64,000 nt of DNA, taken from positions 184,346-248,345 of the forward strand of contig MU400569.1 of assembly GCA_022578965.1 (NCBI GenBank). The letters run 5' to 3'. Both the position numbers and the translations under genes were made by a program. The stretch is from Xylaria sp. FL1777. Its lineage: Eukaryota > Ascomycota > Sordariomycetes > Xylariales > Xylariaceae. The number at the start of each line of letters is the position of its first letter. The first letter of the stretch is position 1. A model generated the notes under the pieces. It was not told the origin of the DNA. It saw only the letters and a program-made list of their open reading frames with translations, and made no database searches. Positions 34,047-44,729 of the stretch are shown piece by piece.

Positions 34047-35192
34047 TTAGAAATAGCCAAGATCTTCGTCAGGTGCATCAAGATTCGGATTCTGGTTTGG
34101 CAAGTCCCATCCCATGTCGGTTGAGTCAATGTCTGTCGATCGAGGTAACGATCTTGGCAGACCGGACATCAACGACATGGGACTGGTGCTTTGTGCTCCA
34201 GTAGCTAAATCGCCGTTTCCATCATGGAAGTCGTGTGAATACCCAAAGTTAACGAAGGTGGGATTGTAGTTGCGGAAATGCTCGAGGAACACGTTCAGAA
34301 TTCCTGTCGCGTCGACTCCTACTCGGCGTATGAAATCTTGTAGCCCACCGTGTTGAAAGTCCTCGATAGCAGCGCTAAGCTCGATGCGTCTCCATTCGAC
34401 GTTAGGGTCAATGAACGGTGAAAGGGGATGCTCATGACCAGGAAACACTATGTCCCAAATAACATACCAGCGATCTTCTACCGTAGCTCTGCGTCTATTC
34501 GCTCCGGCCTCATGTATGCTTTCCAGCTGCTCTGATGTTACTCCTGCAGGTCGATCAACATTTCTGACAAATTCACAGTGCTGTAAGTGTGCATCCCGTT
34601 GGGCATAAGTATGATCATTGTGAAACTCGATTCCACATCGCGGGCAATAGCTCGGCTGTGCATGGCATCTGGTGATATGTTGGCGAACATCAACAATGCG
34701 GTTAAGGCTATAGTTTAGACAGCTTCGATATATTTCCATGTTGTAGAGGTAGAATGGACACGCAAACTGCAATTGGACGTCTGGTAGATCCGATCGCTGT
34801 TTTCGCCGTTTGGGTCGTTGATCGTCGTCATCTCGACCACGTCGTCGTCGGCAAGTGTTTCTGATATTTTTGCGACAGCTTAAGGCATGATCAGTGGGCT
34901 CCAATCGAGAGCCACAGCTAGGATTCGTGTGCCCAGTACCGCTCCGGGCTCCGTTGGTTTCACTGCACTCAGCACCGGCGACAGCACAGCATTCAATGCG
35001 GATCTTATCTATGGTCCAGTTATGCGCAAAGGGTGTCGTTAGACCCTCTTCTGTGTCGTTCGCAATCCTGATCTTGAGTTTCTGCAGATTATAACTCAGG
35101 TTTTCGGCCTGCAGTTTTCCGATGGCATGACGGCTTCTAACACGGAAGCCTACAGCAGGAGCCAGTAACTCCAATTCTCCGATGGCACGCAT
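34047..35192 (-). CDS. Fungal C2H2-type zinc-binding family protein, paralogue B
   Basis: A single exon of 381 aa. A basic Arg/Lys cluster (residues about 115-133) precedes the zinc region: FACPFYLYNMEIYRSC (Cys145, Cys158), VDVRQHITRCHAQPSYC (His172, His177, Cys183), C186 and AHLQHC (His202, Cys206). The post-finger block is RWYVIWDIVFPGHEHPLSPF, matching paralogues A and C. The tail is Asp/Ser-rich. An extra pair of cysteines lies upstream (RIECCAVAGAEC). It is more diverged than A and C around the second finger (an insertion of several residues in FHNDHTYAQRD). No enzymatic motif is seen, and its role is unknown. Confidence 0.78.
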   Translation of the reverse strand: MRAIGELELLAPAVGFRVRSRHAIGKLQAENLSYNLQKLKIRIANDTEEGLTTPFAHNWTIDKIRIECCAVAGAECSETNGARSGTGHTNPSCGSRLEPTDHALSCRKNIRNTCRRRRGRDDDDQRPKRRKQRSDLPDVQLQFACPFYLYNMEIYRSCLNYSLNRIVDVRQHITRCHAQPSYCPRCGIEFHNDHTYAQRDAHLQHCEFVRNVDRPAGVTSEQLESIHEAGANRRRATVEDRWYVIWDIVFPGHEHPLSPFIDPNVEWRRIELSAAIEDFQHGGLQDFIRRVGVDATGILNVFLEHFRNYNPTFVNFGYSHDFHDGNGDLATGAQSTSPMSLMSGLPRSLPRSTDIDSTDMGWDLPNQNPNLDAPDEDLGYF

Positions 35193-36652
35193 TCCACTCT
35201 GTACAAGTTAGTGTGTAATTTGTTCAAATTCAAGGTAAGACGCCAACGCTATACGGCGTTGATGCTAATAACATACCTCTAAGGAGGCAATACTCGCCTC
35301 AGGCGAATCATTCCCAGATTTGCAACACAACATCCCTTGTGATCAAAAGCACCTACTTAGTTGAGAATCTGAGGGGAAATTTCAAATCAATGGAAATTTC
35401 ACAGCACAGTTGGTTAGGATAGTTAGTCTAAAAAGCCGGTCGTCTCGCGCAATACAACCTGGATTGGATAGCTTTGACTGTAATTACTGTAATAGACACG
35501 ATGGTATGGGTTCGAAAGAGGGCTAGAGTTACGGGGAATAAGTAATACAAAGACTCATTTCTTAGTTCTCGATATAAGTTATAAGTTGACTTGATTGTTG
35601 TAAAATCACATCAGCAGGCGTACACACCTGCGCAAGCATTGATGGAGAAGCTTCTCTGTGTTGAATTAGGTATGCATTATGTGGGTACGCAGTTGTGTAA
35701 TGTATATACCAGTCAAGCATCTTAAACATGGCGATACCTCCCCTATCCCCTGCCAGAATTTTTGAATGGTAGCCTCAGATCAGCAGACTAAGCGCATTAA
35801 TATTCAGGTGTGTTCTTGTTACCCCAGCTCTTTTATATCAACGAGGAAGGAATCTTGTCAAGAGCCCAATCGTTTTCCAATGCCTCGACCTCCAAAAGCC
35901 GGCGACCCAAGCCAGCTATCCTTCCTTCGCAAAGGATTTTAGGACTGCGTTACGAGAGTAATAAGTGGTTACTCGTTCTAGTCCAGGAAAGCAATTAGAA
36001 CATAACCAGGGGGTACTGAATTCGGTCGGCGATGAATCCCATCAGTTTAATCATCGTGTCAACGGTTATCCTTCTACGCAACTGCGTATTACAGTCTACG
36101 CAGTTGCGCAGACCGCCATTTCAAAAACATTAATGACCAATGATAGCTTTTGTCCCCTCCCCCTTCTAGAGTATGTGGTATAGGGACTATGTATTCGACG
36201 CGTAATAATCACAATAGGGTGGGGTTTTTGTTTTGTTTTAAAATAAACCAGAGTCACTGTATATTAAAGTCAGCCCGCCGGGGAAACGTGCAAACATGTT
36301 GAGTCTTAGCTAACCATGGTAGAAATACGCCCCGGTAATGAATACTTCACTAAAAGGTTCATTGGCTATCAGACGTACGACTGCATAAGCGGGGTGCCAA
36401 TATATTCGTTCAGTTATGGAGCCTTCTGTGATTGGCATGGACCTTTTCAAAAGTGTACACACTTGTGTAGAACAATAGCCAATTGAAGCACCCAGCTGTC
36501 CTCCCTTTATAGAACGTGAGGTGACATTGAGTGGTTAGGCGAACGGAGGCCGGTGGAGGCCGACTAAGGGAGCCTAAGTTAGAAAAGAGCTATCCTAACG
36601 GAACTGAAGTTGGATACCTTCTTTAATTTTCTAAAAAACCTCCCTGCATTTC
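35193..36652. other. Gene-poor spacer
   Basis: About 1.5 kb, moderately AT-rich. It holds an inverted repeat at 36073-36112 and a related direct motif near 35686. No gene is supported; the small frames at 35810-35998 and 35965-36183 have no recognisable content. Confidence 0.45.
36073..36112. repeat. Short imperfect inverted repeat
   Basis: TCTACGCAACTGCGTA (36073-36088) and its near reverse complement ending at 36112, separated by about eight bases. A similar motif, TACGCAGTTGTGTAA, lies at 35686-35700. Confidence 0.55.
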
Positions 36653-38235
36653 ATGAGCCTTTGTCTTCTATATGGCAGACCGGCAATCTTTCCCGCACCA
36701 CAGGGTTCTACTGCTCTGCCAAAGAGGCGAAAGAAAAATCATATCCGAACCTGGCAATCTCAAACAGATAGCTGTACCAAGAGTAACGCCGCAGAAGGAA
36801 TGTCTACATATGCGGAGAAGACTCTTGATAAAGGCCAGAGAAATCAGGTGGCATATGAGTGTGCATGTCATTCCGATGGTGGACCTGTGGCAACAGTTGC
36901 ACCTATTCTCATCAGATCAGAAGCTCCTACGCACGAGACACAACTATTCTCAAAGAAGATCTCTTCATTAGGGTTCCATGATGAAACGAAATATGCATCT
37001 GAAAATACTCTCTCCCACGATGAGCGAAATTCTCCCTTTACTAATATCCTGGATGAGGGCTTCACTCCTAATATACCGGAGCATACGCTGGAGCAATTGG
37101 GTACATGTCCTCCCTTTCTGACTCTCTGGTACGCCCGCTCACTATAATTGCAGCACTAAAGATGGGTATTGATATCGATTCAATGTCGACGTTAAAATCC
37201 ATCATGGGGATTGGAACGGCGATGAATCCTGATTTAAGCACCTGTACTTCCTTTCTACTCCCAGATTTTGACTTTGATAACTCAAAACCCAGTGGCCCGG
37301 AGACAACTTTTGATTTTACCCCAGAAGTGGCAGAGTTTCCCCTCGGCAATTGGTATACTCCGGATTTCCAAACCGTATTGACGCCCACGAACCAAGTTTG
37401 TGCAGACTCTCCACAACCACCGCCTAGTGGGTTCTGTACAGATTCTGAACCAGACACCATTTCTAGCTCAAATGGAAATGAAGAGACTTGTACTGGTATA
37501 AATTTCGGCCGCTCCCTCCACAACCAATCTCCCGACCATTACCTTCAAATACAGAGAAGGATGGCAAGGTCTTCGGCTGATAGCTGCTCGGATATAGTCG
37601 AATGTGGTACAGGCATTTCAAGAATCTTACCTTCACCCCTAGCAATATCATCTGGAAATGGCTGTCGAAAGAGATCATCCCGGTCATCTCGAGGGACCGG
37701 TAGGGAAAGGCCGCTCGCATGTCCCTTTCATAAGAAGGATCCCCAACGCCATCAAGGTTGTGCCAAGTACACCTTGCGTCGCATCAAGGACGTGAAGCAA
37801 CATATATATAGACTTCACTGCAAACCTGAACTATACTGTTCTCGTTGCTTCCAGAACTTCAAGTGTTTTAATGAAAGGGACCATCATATCCGGGAAGGTG
37901 GATGTACGAAAAACAAAGTCCCAGATCTTGAGGGTATCATTTCAGAGGATCAAAGAAAAGAATTGAAATACTGCGGAAGCCGCGGGACGAGTAAACAGCA
38001 ACAGTGGGTGAAATTATGGGAGGTAATATTTCCAGGGACAAAACCACCACAATCCCCTCACATCGAAAATGATCAGGCAGAGCTGCTGTCCTGTCTGCGA
38101 AGTTATTGGGATGGAAATGCTGGGGAGATCATTGCAAAGTACCTTGGTGAACATGACCCGGTATGCCTGAACCCTGACCAAATAAGAAGTGTTGTTGACA
38201 GTATCTTGGACCACTTTGAGACTATTGGAACCTGA
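36653..38235 (+). CDS. Fungal C2H2-type zinc-binding family protein, paralogue C
   Basis: Preferred model: exons 36653-37100 and 37154-38235 with a 53-nt intron (GTACAT donor, TTGCAG acceptor), giving 509 aa and joining HTLEQL to ALKMGIDIDS in phase. The alternative is a single exon of 376 aa from the ATG at 37105, which lies inside that intron. The zinc core is clearest of the three copies: LACPFHKKDPQRHQGC, then RRIKDVKQHIYRLHCKP, YCSRCFQNF and DHHIREGGC. The post-finger block reads QWVKLWEVIFPGTKPPQSPH. The N-terminal part is Ser/Thr/Pro-rich and acidic, with phenylalanine-rich patches (DFDFDNSKP) like an activation region. It is transcribed in the opposite direction to A and B. The role is unknown; a transcriptional one would be a guess. 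Confidence 0.75.
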
Positions 38236-39902
38236 AAAACGACAGGGAAAAGACCGTGCCATTTCAACCACCGCTAGCGTCTGAAGATTGGGTCGAAGAC
38301 GTGCTGAATCAACAATCAGAAATAGACTTTACTAGCTCGACTATGACTATAAACTCATAAGATGGTATTTGAGTTGTTGAATAGCGAGTTTTCAATAGAG
38401 CACTTGGAATATATAAGGCTATAGTGGGCTTGTTTACCTACTAATTAGCTGGTCCGTCTGCAGGGGGACAGGGTGGCCGAGGCCGAAACAGAAGATCACA
38501 AAAGCGAAGTGGACTCGGTTTTCGGTTAATGGCTTTCTGTACTTTCCTATGTACGGTTTCTATGGAGTTGGAGTTAATGAAAACAAAAACTATAGCTGTC
38601 AGGTCACTGGACCTACCGTGTCAGAGGGTATTGTCCCGGAGTGCCCCTGGGGGGAGTTGGTGGGAATATCCCATCGTTAGCTAGCCCACCCCACTGTAGA
38701 CCTAGCCTGGAAACTTAAACCAATACAACATCCTTTTGACCTCTCTATGGCTAAATACACGGTGTATTTGGCCTCTTTTGATGCCCGTACGCCCTTCGCT
38801 TTGCAGTTGATCTTTTCGCTATCCATTACAACAGCTCTAGCGCCACTAGACACTAATGTAGGATTTCAATAGGAGCTACGGGACTATATAGCTTTAAAAA
38901 GTATAAACTCACAAGCTGCCTCAGTGCTAGGTCGATTGGGTATTTTCGGGAGGCTCCGGGGATAACTGCTACACACTTGTCCCCTAGCAATAAATGAAAC
39001 ACCAATTACCTAACTATAACTAGGTACATTTTCTACTTATTATAGTAATATGTTATTAAAGGTGGCATTCGCTTAATAAATCAAGCTAGAAATTACATAA
39101 GAATTTTACATATTATATAAATCGTGTTGGAATAACTAGTAATTGGTTGTAACTCCTATGTACAGTACGTACGATTGGTCTCGTACGGAGTATGCTCCGT
39201 GCCAGGGTTATCGTACAGACTGAACGCTAGCAGAGTTCTCTCACAAAAAGGGGAACTCTTGCTTCGTACGAACCTCTCTGTCTTCCATAGATATAGAATA
39301 ACATAGACAGGTACAATACAAGATTATTGTATGCTGTTTCAGCACATATGTGTTAGACGTACAATCGTACAGAGGCCATTCAACAAATCGCCTTATTTCT
39401 CCACGGTGCTTTGCATGAGAGTACAGGCTGTATACTATCGTGGCACTGAAATTTGGGATTAACTCCGGTTCGTATTCCATGTTACTAGATACAACTGGGT
39501 TTGTAGTTGTGGTGGGTTGGAGGATTGATTGAAAGTTGCAGTTTTCTGCCCTGTAGCTGGTCTACTGTGTGGCCGCTAATCTCTGCTAGCACAAGAGTTT
39601 CACACTTGAAATCTGGCTTCGAATATCCCGTCCCTAAACGCTTGATCATAAATTCTAGTAGGTCCGCCTTACCTTCTCCGAGTTTGTACCAGTAAGATTA
39701 TTTACACTTTGGGAAAAATTGAAAGATACAAAGGGAAAGGATAGTGTAGGGAATACATACAACAGGATAACTCAATCTTAGCTAAGTTGCCACCTACTAC
39801 TCTAAATGCCTCCGCGATGATGATGATGATGATGTGCCTTCTAACTTTAGTAAATTAAATTCTCCGTATACCCAAGTGTGGCCACATGACGTGAATATAG
39901 TT
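38236..39902. other. Gene-poor AT-rich spacer
   Basis: About 1.7 kb with no supported gene, rising in AT content around 38990-39120. A GAT trinucleotide microsatellite lies at 39816-39834. Confidence 0.5.
39816..39834. repeat. GAT trinucleotide microsatellite
   Basis: About six GAT units just downstream of the orphan gene that ends at 39903. Confidence 0.7.
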
Positions 39903-41225
39903 TTACACAAAAAATTCATTCCGAAGCGGACTCCCCGGCAGCTTCCCCGGAAGCTTCCCCTTCTTCCTTTGTTTAACCTTCGCGAAATTTCGGCGTTTCT
40001 TGGCGGCCAAGTAGGTCGCCCTCGCATCTTCAAAGCAACGCTTGTAAACCAGCTCCGTCAGTCTGCAGAGGAACAGACCCTCCGTCTGCCAATAGAATTG
40101 ACTGTTCTCCCAATCCCAGTTGTCGAGCCGATTCGTCTCCTCCCAGGTTTCAACATGCCTCCTCCTATGGGCTCTTCTGGCACACGCCGACAAATGGTGT
40201 AGCCACACAGTCTCGGCTTGAGCGAATTCGCGCTCCGTCAAGGCGACCGTCTCGTTCGTCCTCGTCGTGTCGATATACCCGCCAATGACTGCAAGCAGCT
40301 CTTGAAGTTCCTCTGATAGAGCTCCGTCTTCTTCTACTTCTTCTTCTTCTTCAACTCTAGAGTCGCTTGGCGACGATTCAGGAAAAGTGAGAAACTCGTC
40401 GAAATCGACGGGCGGACTAGTTGAGGTGTCCAAATCTGAGCTCGCGCGGGTAGGTTCCGCTTCTATTGGATCGACGGATGATATGACGCCGTTCTCTGTT
40501 GCTTCCTCTACCTCGTCGGCCCACGATGGGGAGGGTGAAATCGATTGCGTCGTGGGATCTCTAACGTTTCCCAAGATGTCTGTCACTTCCTCATTCTGGC
40601 CCAAAGGGCGGAGATAAAACCCATTGTCTTCGTAGTATATGTCCTCTGCTGGGGTTTCCGCAGCACTTATGCTCTCTTGGGTACCGGAAGAGACCGCAAC
40701 GCTGGGAGCTGAGTATGAGGGCACATTCGTGTTTAAATATGCCTCGAGTTGCCCTTTGTCTCCGGATCCTCTGCTTGCCATGATCTCTTCGTCTGCTCGA
40801 TTCAGACCCATCAGCTGAGCTTGATTCGGTGAGGTTTCTTCCGTTGATGGCTCAGGGTCACCGGGATTTGGAGGGTCTGCGCTCTTATTGTTTTTGTTGG
40901 TGTTGTTGTTGTCGCCGTTGTTACTACCATCATCATCATTATCATTGTACTTTTTGATTTTAACGCGCCTATTAATGATCGGTACGGAGAATCCTTGAAG
41001 CTCATCCAAGTCTATGAGATCCATATACGCCCTCACTTGCTCAATCGACAGATTTAAGGCATTTGTATAGCATCTTTGGACAATACGAAAGTTCTCCCTA
41101 ATCTCCGTGTCCCCATTTTCCAACTGGTGGATGTGATAATGGGTCAATTTTTGTCGCTCTGCGAGTTCGACCATCCGCATTACCAGTCGTTTGAAGAGAT
41201 AAGTTTCACGAAGCTGGTAAATCAT
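39903..41225 (-). CDS. Hypothetical protein with acidic low-complexity middle
   Basis: A single exon of 440 aa. The N-terminal 95 residues are helical and ordered (YLFKRLVMRMVELAERQKLT, SIEQVRAYMDLIDLDELQGF). A low-complexity segment follows (Asn/Asp-rich at about 98-115, then Ser/Glu/Pro-rich to about 300, with a Glu run at about 292-298). The last 130 residues are ordered and tryptophan-rich (AETVWLHHLSACARRAHRRR, WETNRLDNWDWENSQFYW-like) and end in a basic stretch, KKRRNFAKVKQRKKGK. I do not recognise a family. The basic tail could be a nuclear localisation signal. It sits in the orphan-rich part of the window. Confidence 0.6.
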   Translation of the reverse strand: MIYQLRETYLFKRLVMRMVELAERQKLTHYHIHQLENGDTEIRENFRIVQRCYTNALNLSIEQVRAYMDLIDLDELQGFSVPIINRRVKIKKYNDNDDDGSNNGDNNNTNKNNKSADPPNPGDPEPSTEETSPNQAQLMGLNRADEEIMASRGSGDKGQLEAYLNTNVPSYSAPSVAVSSGTQESISAAETPAEDIYYEDNGFYLRPLGQNEEVTDILGNVRDPTTQSISPSPSWADEVEEATENGVISSVDPIEAEPTRASSDLDTSTSPPVDFDEFLTFPESSPSDSRVEEEEEVEEDGALSEELQELLAVIGGYIDTTRTNETVALTEREFAQAETVWLHHLSACARRAHRRRHVETWEETNRLDNWDWENSQFYWQTEGLFLCRLTELVYKRCFEDARATYLAAKKRRNFAKVKQRKKGKLPGKLPGSPLRNEFFV

Positions 41226-42526
41226 GGCTGTATTTGGTGCCGACCTGCGAGGACTTCGTCGTTAAGGATAATTGATGATAGAAGGTACACACTGTTGATA
41301 GAGTTATCGAGATAGTGCGTAAGTTATAAATGACGACAAAAGTTCGAATATTATGATGATAGGAAGAGTTGTATTTGAGTCTCCCGTTGGGTCATGGTGT
41401 TGATACTCTTAAATAGTGAAATAATAAATAAACGATTTGTATCGTCTAACAATGGGAGCGCATGGAAAGAATAAATAGTAAACAATGCAATTGATAAAGG
41501 TGATGGGCTTCAAATCTCACAAAAGCTTATTGTATAGCACTCTTTGGAATGTCTGTGGAGTTACAAGGACAAAGCTAAAAGCTTCTTGTGCAACACAATA
41601 GCCTTGTTACCTGATATTATTCTTTGAGTTTAGCTAACTTAAGATTAGGTAACTCTCTTTTGTAGCCGGGAAACGCAGCAGTACGTATTACTCAGCGGCC
41701 ATAACAACCACGGCCCGGCAATTTTGGTTATTCTCTTCTAGCTGTGAATTAAGCCGATAATCACCATTTCGTGGTTTACATATGCCCCCTATATTCCATC
41801 TTCAAGACCGCTGTTGAAACCCTCGCCTCTCCAAAATTGGAGGGGAGAGGAGGGCAGTATACGTTGGAATGGAGAGGGTACAGAAGCCTTTAGCCTTGAA
41901 AGCAAAAATCCTAATGTTAAAAAAGGATAAATTGATCATGTTAGACGACTGTGGCAAACTAGAGGGGGTTCTCCTAGATACCTACTTATTTAACGTTGTT
42001 TCCCTCGACTTTCTCTTGAGGTACTCCAGTACTACGTAGCTCTTAGCTACTTACCCAAGTACCTTCATAACGCAAGAGCGTTTATCTGTGGCCGCTAGTG
42101 TGAAAAGGTAATAGGTATCGGCTACCTATGCACTCGTATGATGACTTCTTGCCATGATGGTGAGCTATTGGGCGCCATTGCCTCCTAGACAGAGCCTGGT
42201 ACTACTTACCCTATCTGGATATTTCCTGAGTAAATTAGTAAATAAAACCAATAGGACAACATACTTATGCTTTAGGTACATAGTCCATTTCTACCTCCTC
42301 GAGTCCAATATGTGGTGATTGCCTAGCTATTTCGTGTATAGCGAAGATACAGCAATGGGTTTCTCCGTCAAGACCGCAAGCCTACAACACTCAAGCAGCA
42401 TATTCGCAACTACTGTTCTGTTAGATTTCAGAGAACAAAGTTTATTACCTCATATATCATTCATTCCAGCGACTAATTGATAGCAAAACTGTTCAGTACT
42501 CAGCGCTCCTATAACAAACACGCTCT
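41226..42526. other. Intergenic, nothing recognised
   Basis: About 1.3 kb with TACCTA-type motifs (41980-42065, 42110-42130) and no supported gene. Confidence 0.5.
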
Positions 42527-43747
42527 ATGCAAATAAACATGGATTTCGCTGCTCAGATCGTTGAGAGTATTGTGGAGAAATCAAACGAGGACCTTTTCTC
42601 TTTGATATCCAAGTCTCGTCAGGTTAATATTTACTTCGATCACCTTCTATCTAAAACATTGCACGAATTGGGACTTAACACTGAAAGTCTGCCAAAGCAT
42701 CTGGAGAGGTATGGGTTATTGGCGCACACATTCAATTCACTTACCGTCCGTCAACCCTGGCAGGTTTCCGTGCGGTCCATTATGGACTTGTGGTCTAAGC
42801 ACGAGCTAGGGACATCAGACCTATATAGCGACCAAACACTCGGGCAAAATCCGACGTTCTTATATAAAGTCATACTCCCATTTGTAGACGACTATGCCAA
42901 CAAGGCTGAGAAGTACGTGAAGCAACGTCGTCCGTCAATATACAACATAGCGCCATTATGGGCCTACTCATCACTGCTCCGACGTGGACGGGCTACGAAG
43001 GTATCATGCCTGCAAGAACCAGTTCTGTCGAGGATGAAATTGGCATTCTTCCATTTCCAAATATTCTGTGAGTTGCACAATACGATCAAAAGTCTCGACT
43101 CGGAAACCCATAGTCACCACTTGGAACAGCACGAACGCAACTGGGAGATCGCGCTCCAATACTTCTGTGGCTATCTGGTCCCCATAGAGCTGGATGAATT
43201 CCGCTCTATCCTTTGGTACGTCTCCACGCTGTGGGCGATACTGCTGGATGAGTTGGAAGATGACGCATGGTATTTGCACTTTTCTTCGACTTGTAGGAGA
43301 GAGAGTATCCTGTGCTATGTCTGCGCATCTGGGTTGCCAATATTGCAAGTGATGCTGTGGTCACCACGGGAGCTGCGGCGCCTGCTACTGTTGAATCGAA
43401 TCAAGACAATGCCGACCCCTAAGCTACCTACTACGCACATTCCCCTTGTTCACCGGCTAATATTTAAACTGCCTAATGACGAAGAAGGGATAGGCATGCC
43501 GACACCAAAGGTGATGGAAGACAGCCCGATCCCATTCGATGTCCAGATGGAACTCAGAGCCAGGGCGTGGGTGTTCCGACGCCGGCATGATGTAGAGAAC
43601 AGACGGAGATGCACTCGTAAGAGCACTTGCTGCCGCTTAAGGGCATCGATGACATTTCCTGCATGGGAGGCCATAGATCGATTTCGCTGGCTCAATGCAT
43701 CGCCATCATGTTACCGGGGTTGGCATCAAGCCTTTTGCCTTTATTAG
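42527..43747 (+). CDS. Hypothetical protein, possibly with an unspliced 3' end
   Basis: An open frame of 406 aa from an ATG at 42527 (a second at 42539). It is rich in Leu, Trp and His and looks helical: IVESIVEKSNEDLFSLISKS, YDNKAEKYVKQRR-like, CELHNTIKSLDSETHSHHLE, FRSILWYVSTLWAILLDELE. The N-terminus is vaguely F-box-like, but no family can be assigned. The conserved-looking ARAWVF block is followed by an Arg-rich, less convincing tail. A strong GTAAGA donor at 43617 and a TAG acceptor ending at 43676 would remove 60 nt in frame. A third frame there ends in AEFELACPECNK at 43800, so the true C-terminus may differ. Confidence 0.5.
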   Translation: MQINMDFAAQIVESIVEKSNEDLFSLISKSRQVNIYFDHLLSKTLHELGLNTESLPKHLERYGLLAHTFNSLTVRQPWQVSVRSIMDLWSKHELGTSDLYSDQTLGQNPTFLYKVILPFVDDYANKAEKYVKQRRPSIYNIAPLWAYSSLLRRGRATKVSCLQEPVLSRMKLAFFHFQIFCELHNTIKSLDSETHSHHLEQHERNWEIALQYFCGYLVPIELDEFRSILWYVSTLWAILLDELEDDAWYLHFSSTCRRESILCYVCASGLPILQVMLWSPRELRRLLLLNRIKTMPTPKLPTTHIPLVHRLIFKLPNDEEGIGMPTPKVMEDSPIPFDVQMELRARAWVFRRRHDVENRRRCTRKSTCCRLRASMTFPAWEAIDRFRWLNASPSCYRGWHQAFCLY

Positions 43748-44729
43748 GAATGATAAGGCCGAATTTGAACTGGCTTGCCCAGAGTGCAACAAATAGCGGT
43801 AACCGATAGTATAGGGGAAGAAGGCATTCTGAGATTTGAAAACTTCACGACACAATTTTCCGGCGTCTAAGTCAATGTCCGAGCCTGTCTGTTTTATAGA
43901 TAGCCATTAGCGTGAGAGTCCGAGATAGAACAATGAGAGATGCAGCGGTCTTCGAATGAAAGTTCTTATTATTCCTTGAAGTTGCATATCGAGAATATTT
44001 ACAATCATCATCACCAATTGGCTTGCTGCAGTCGATTTTATTTGATATTTGTGCTTTATCTTATCAACTATACACTCGCTCACTCAATTATGAGAGATTC
44101 AATGTTATCATATAAGCGTAATGAAGCGATTCCCTTTGACGTGTAAAATCGCTAAAGTAGGTGGCCAAGCTTTCCCATGTACCACACATAGAAATATCTC
44201 CACCTTAGCTTTGAAGCACCTGAAGTGTGGACCTCTCAGCCAGCTCTACAGGTACATCTGTTGCTTACCTTCGTCTGTGATTGGGTTATAATCTGTTCTA
44301 GACTAAGCTTGGCTCCCTCACTTGGCTTCTTTTCAGCAAAGGTCCAAATAAGACCTCGATTAAACTGGCTACATACCTAATCCATGTGGATTTTGTTTGT
44401 TGTCGTTGTTGTTTTATTGACGCTACACAGTGCACCTATTAATAAGTGCCTCCCTAGACCGAATAAATACCTGACAAGGCACAGACGTCACAGTCTCAAT
44501 ACCTACCTACCCAGGTACATGTAGGTATGTTAGGAAGTATCTTTATTTACTCTTGAGTTTTATTCCCGGTTTCAGGACGCGCAAATACAAGAAGGTGCAA
44601 GTTCGCGTATTATTTATTACATCTCTTATTCAAATCGTCGCTTGTTAGTTTCTTTTATTTGATTATTGTTCTGCGGATTGGCTTAACACAAGGGGAGCGA
44701 GTTCTTTGGGTCGTTCAACGTCATTCATC
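43748..44729. other. Promoter region of the phospholipase C gene
   Basis: About 1 kb with repeated TACCTACCTACCCAGGTA-like sequence (44500-44530) and a T-rich leader before the ATG. No gene is supported. Confidence 0.5.
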
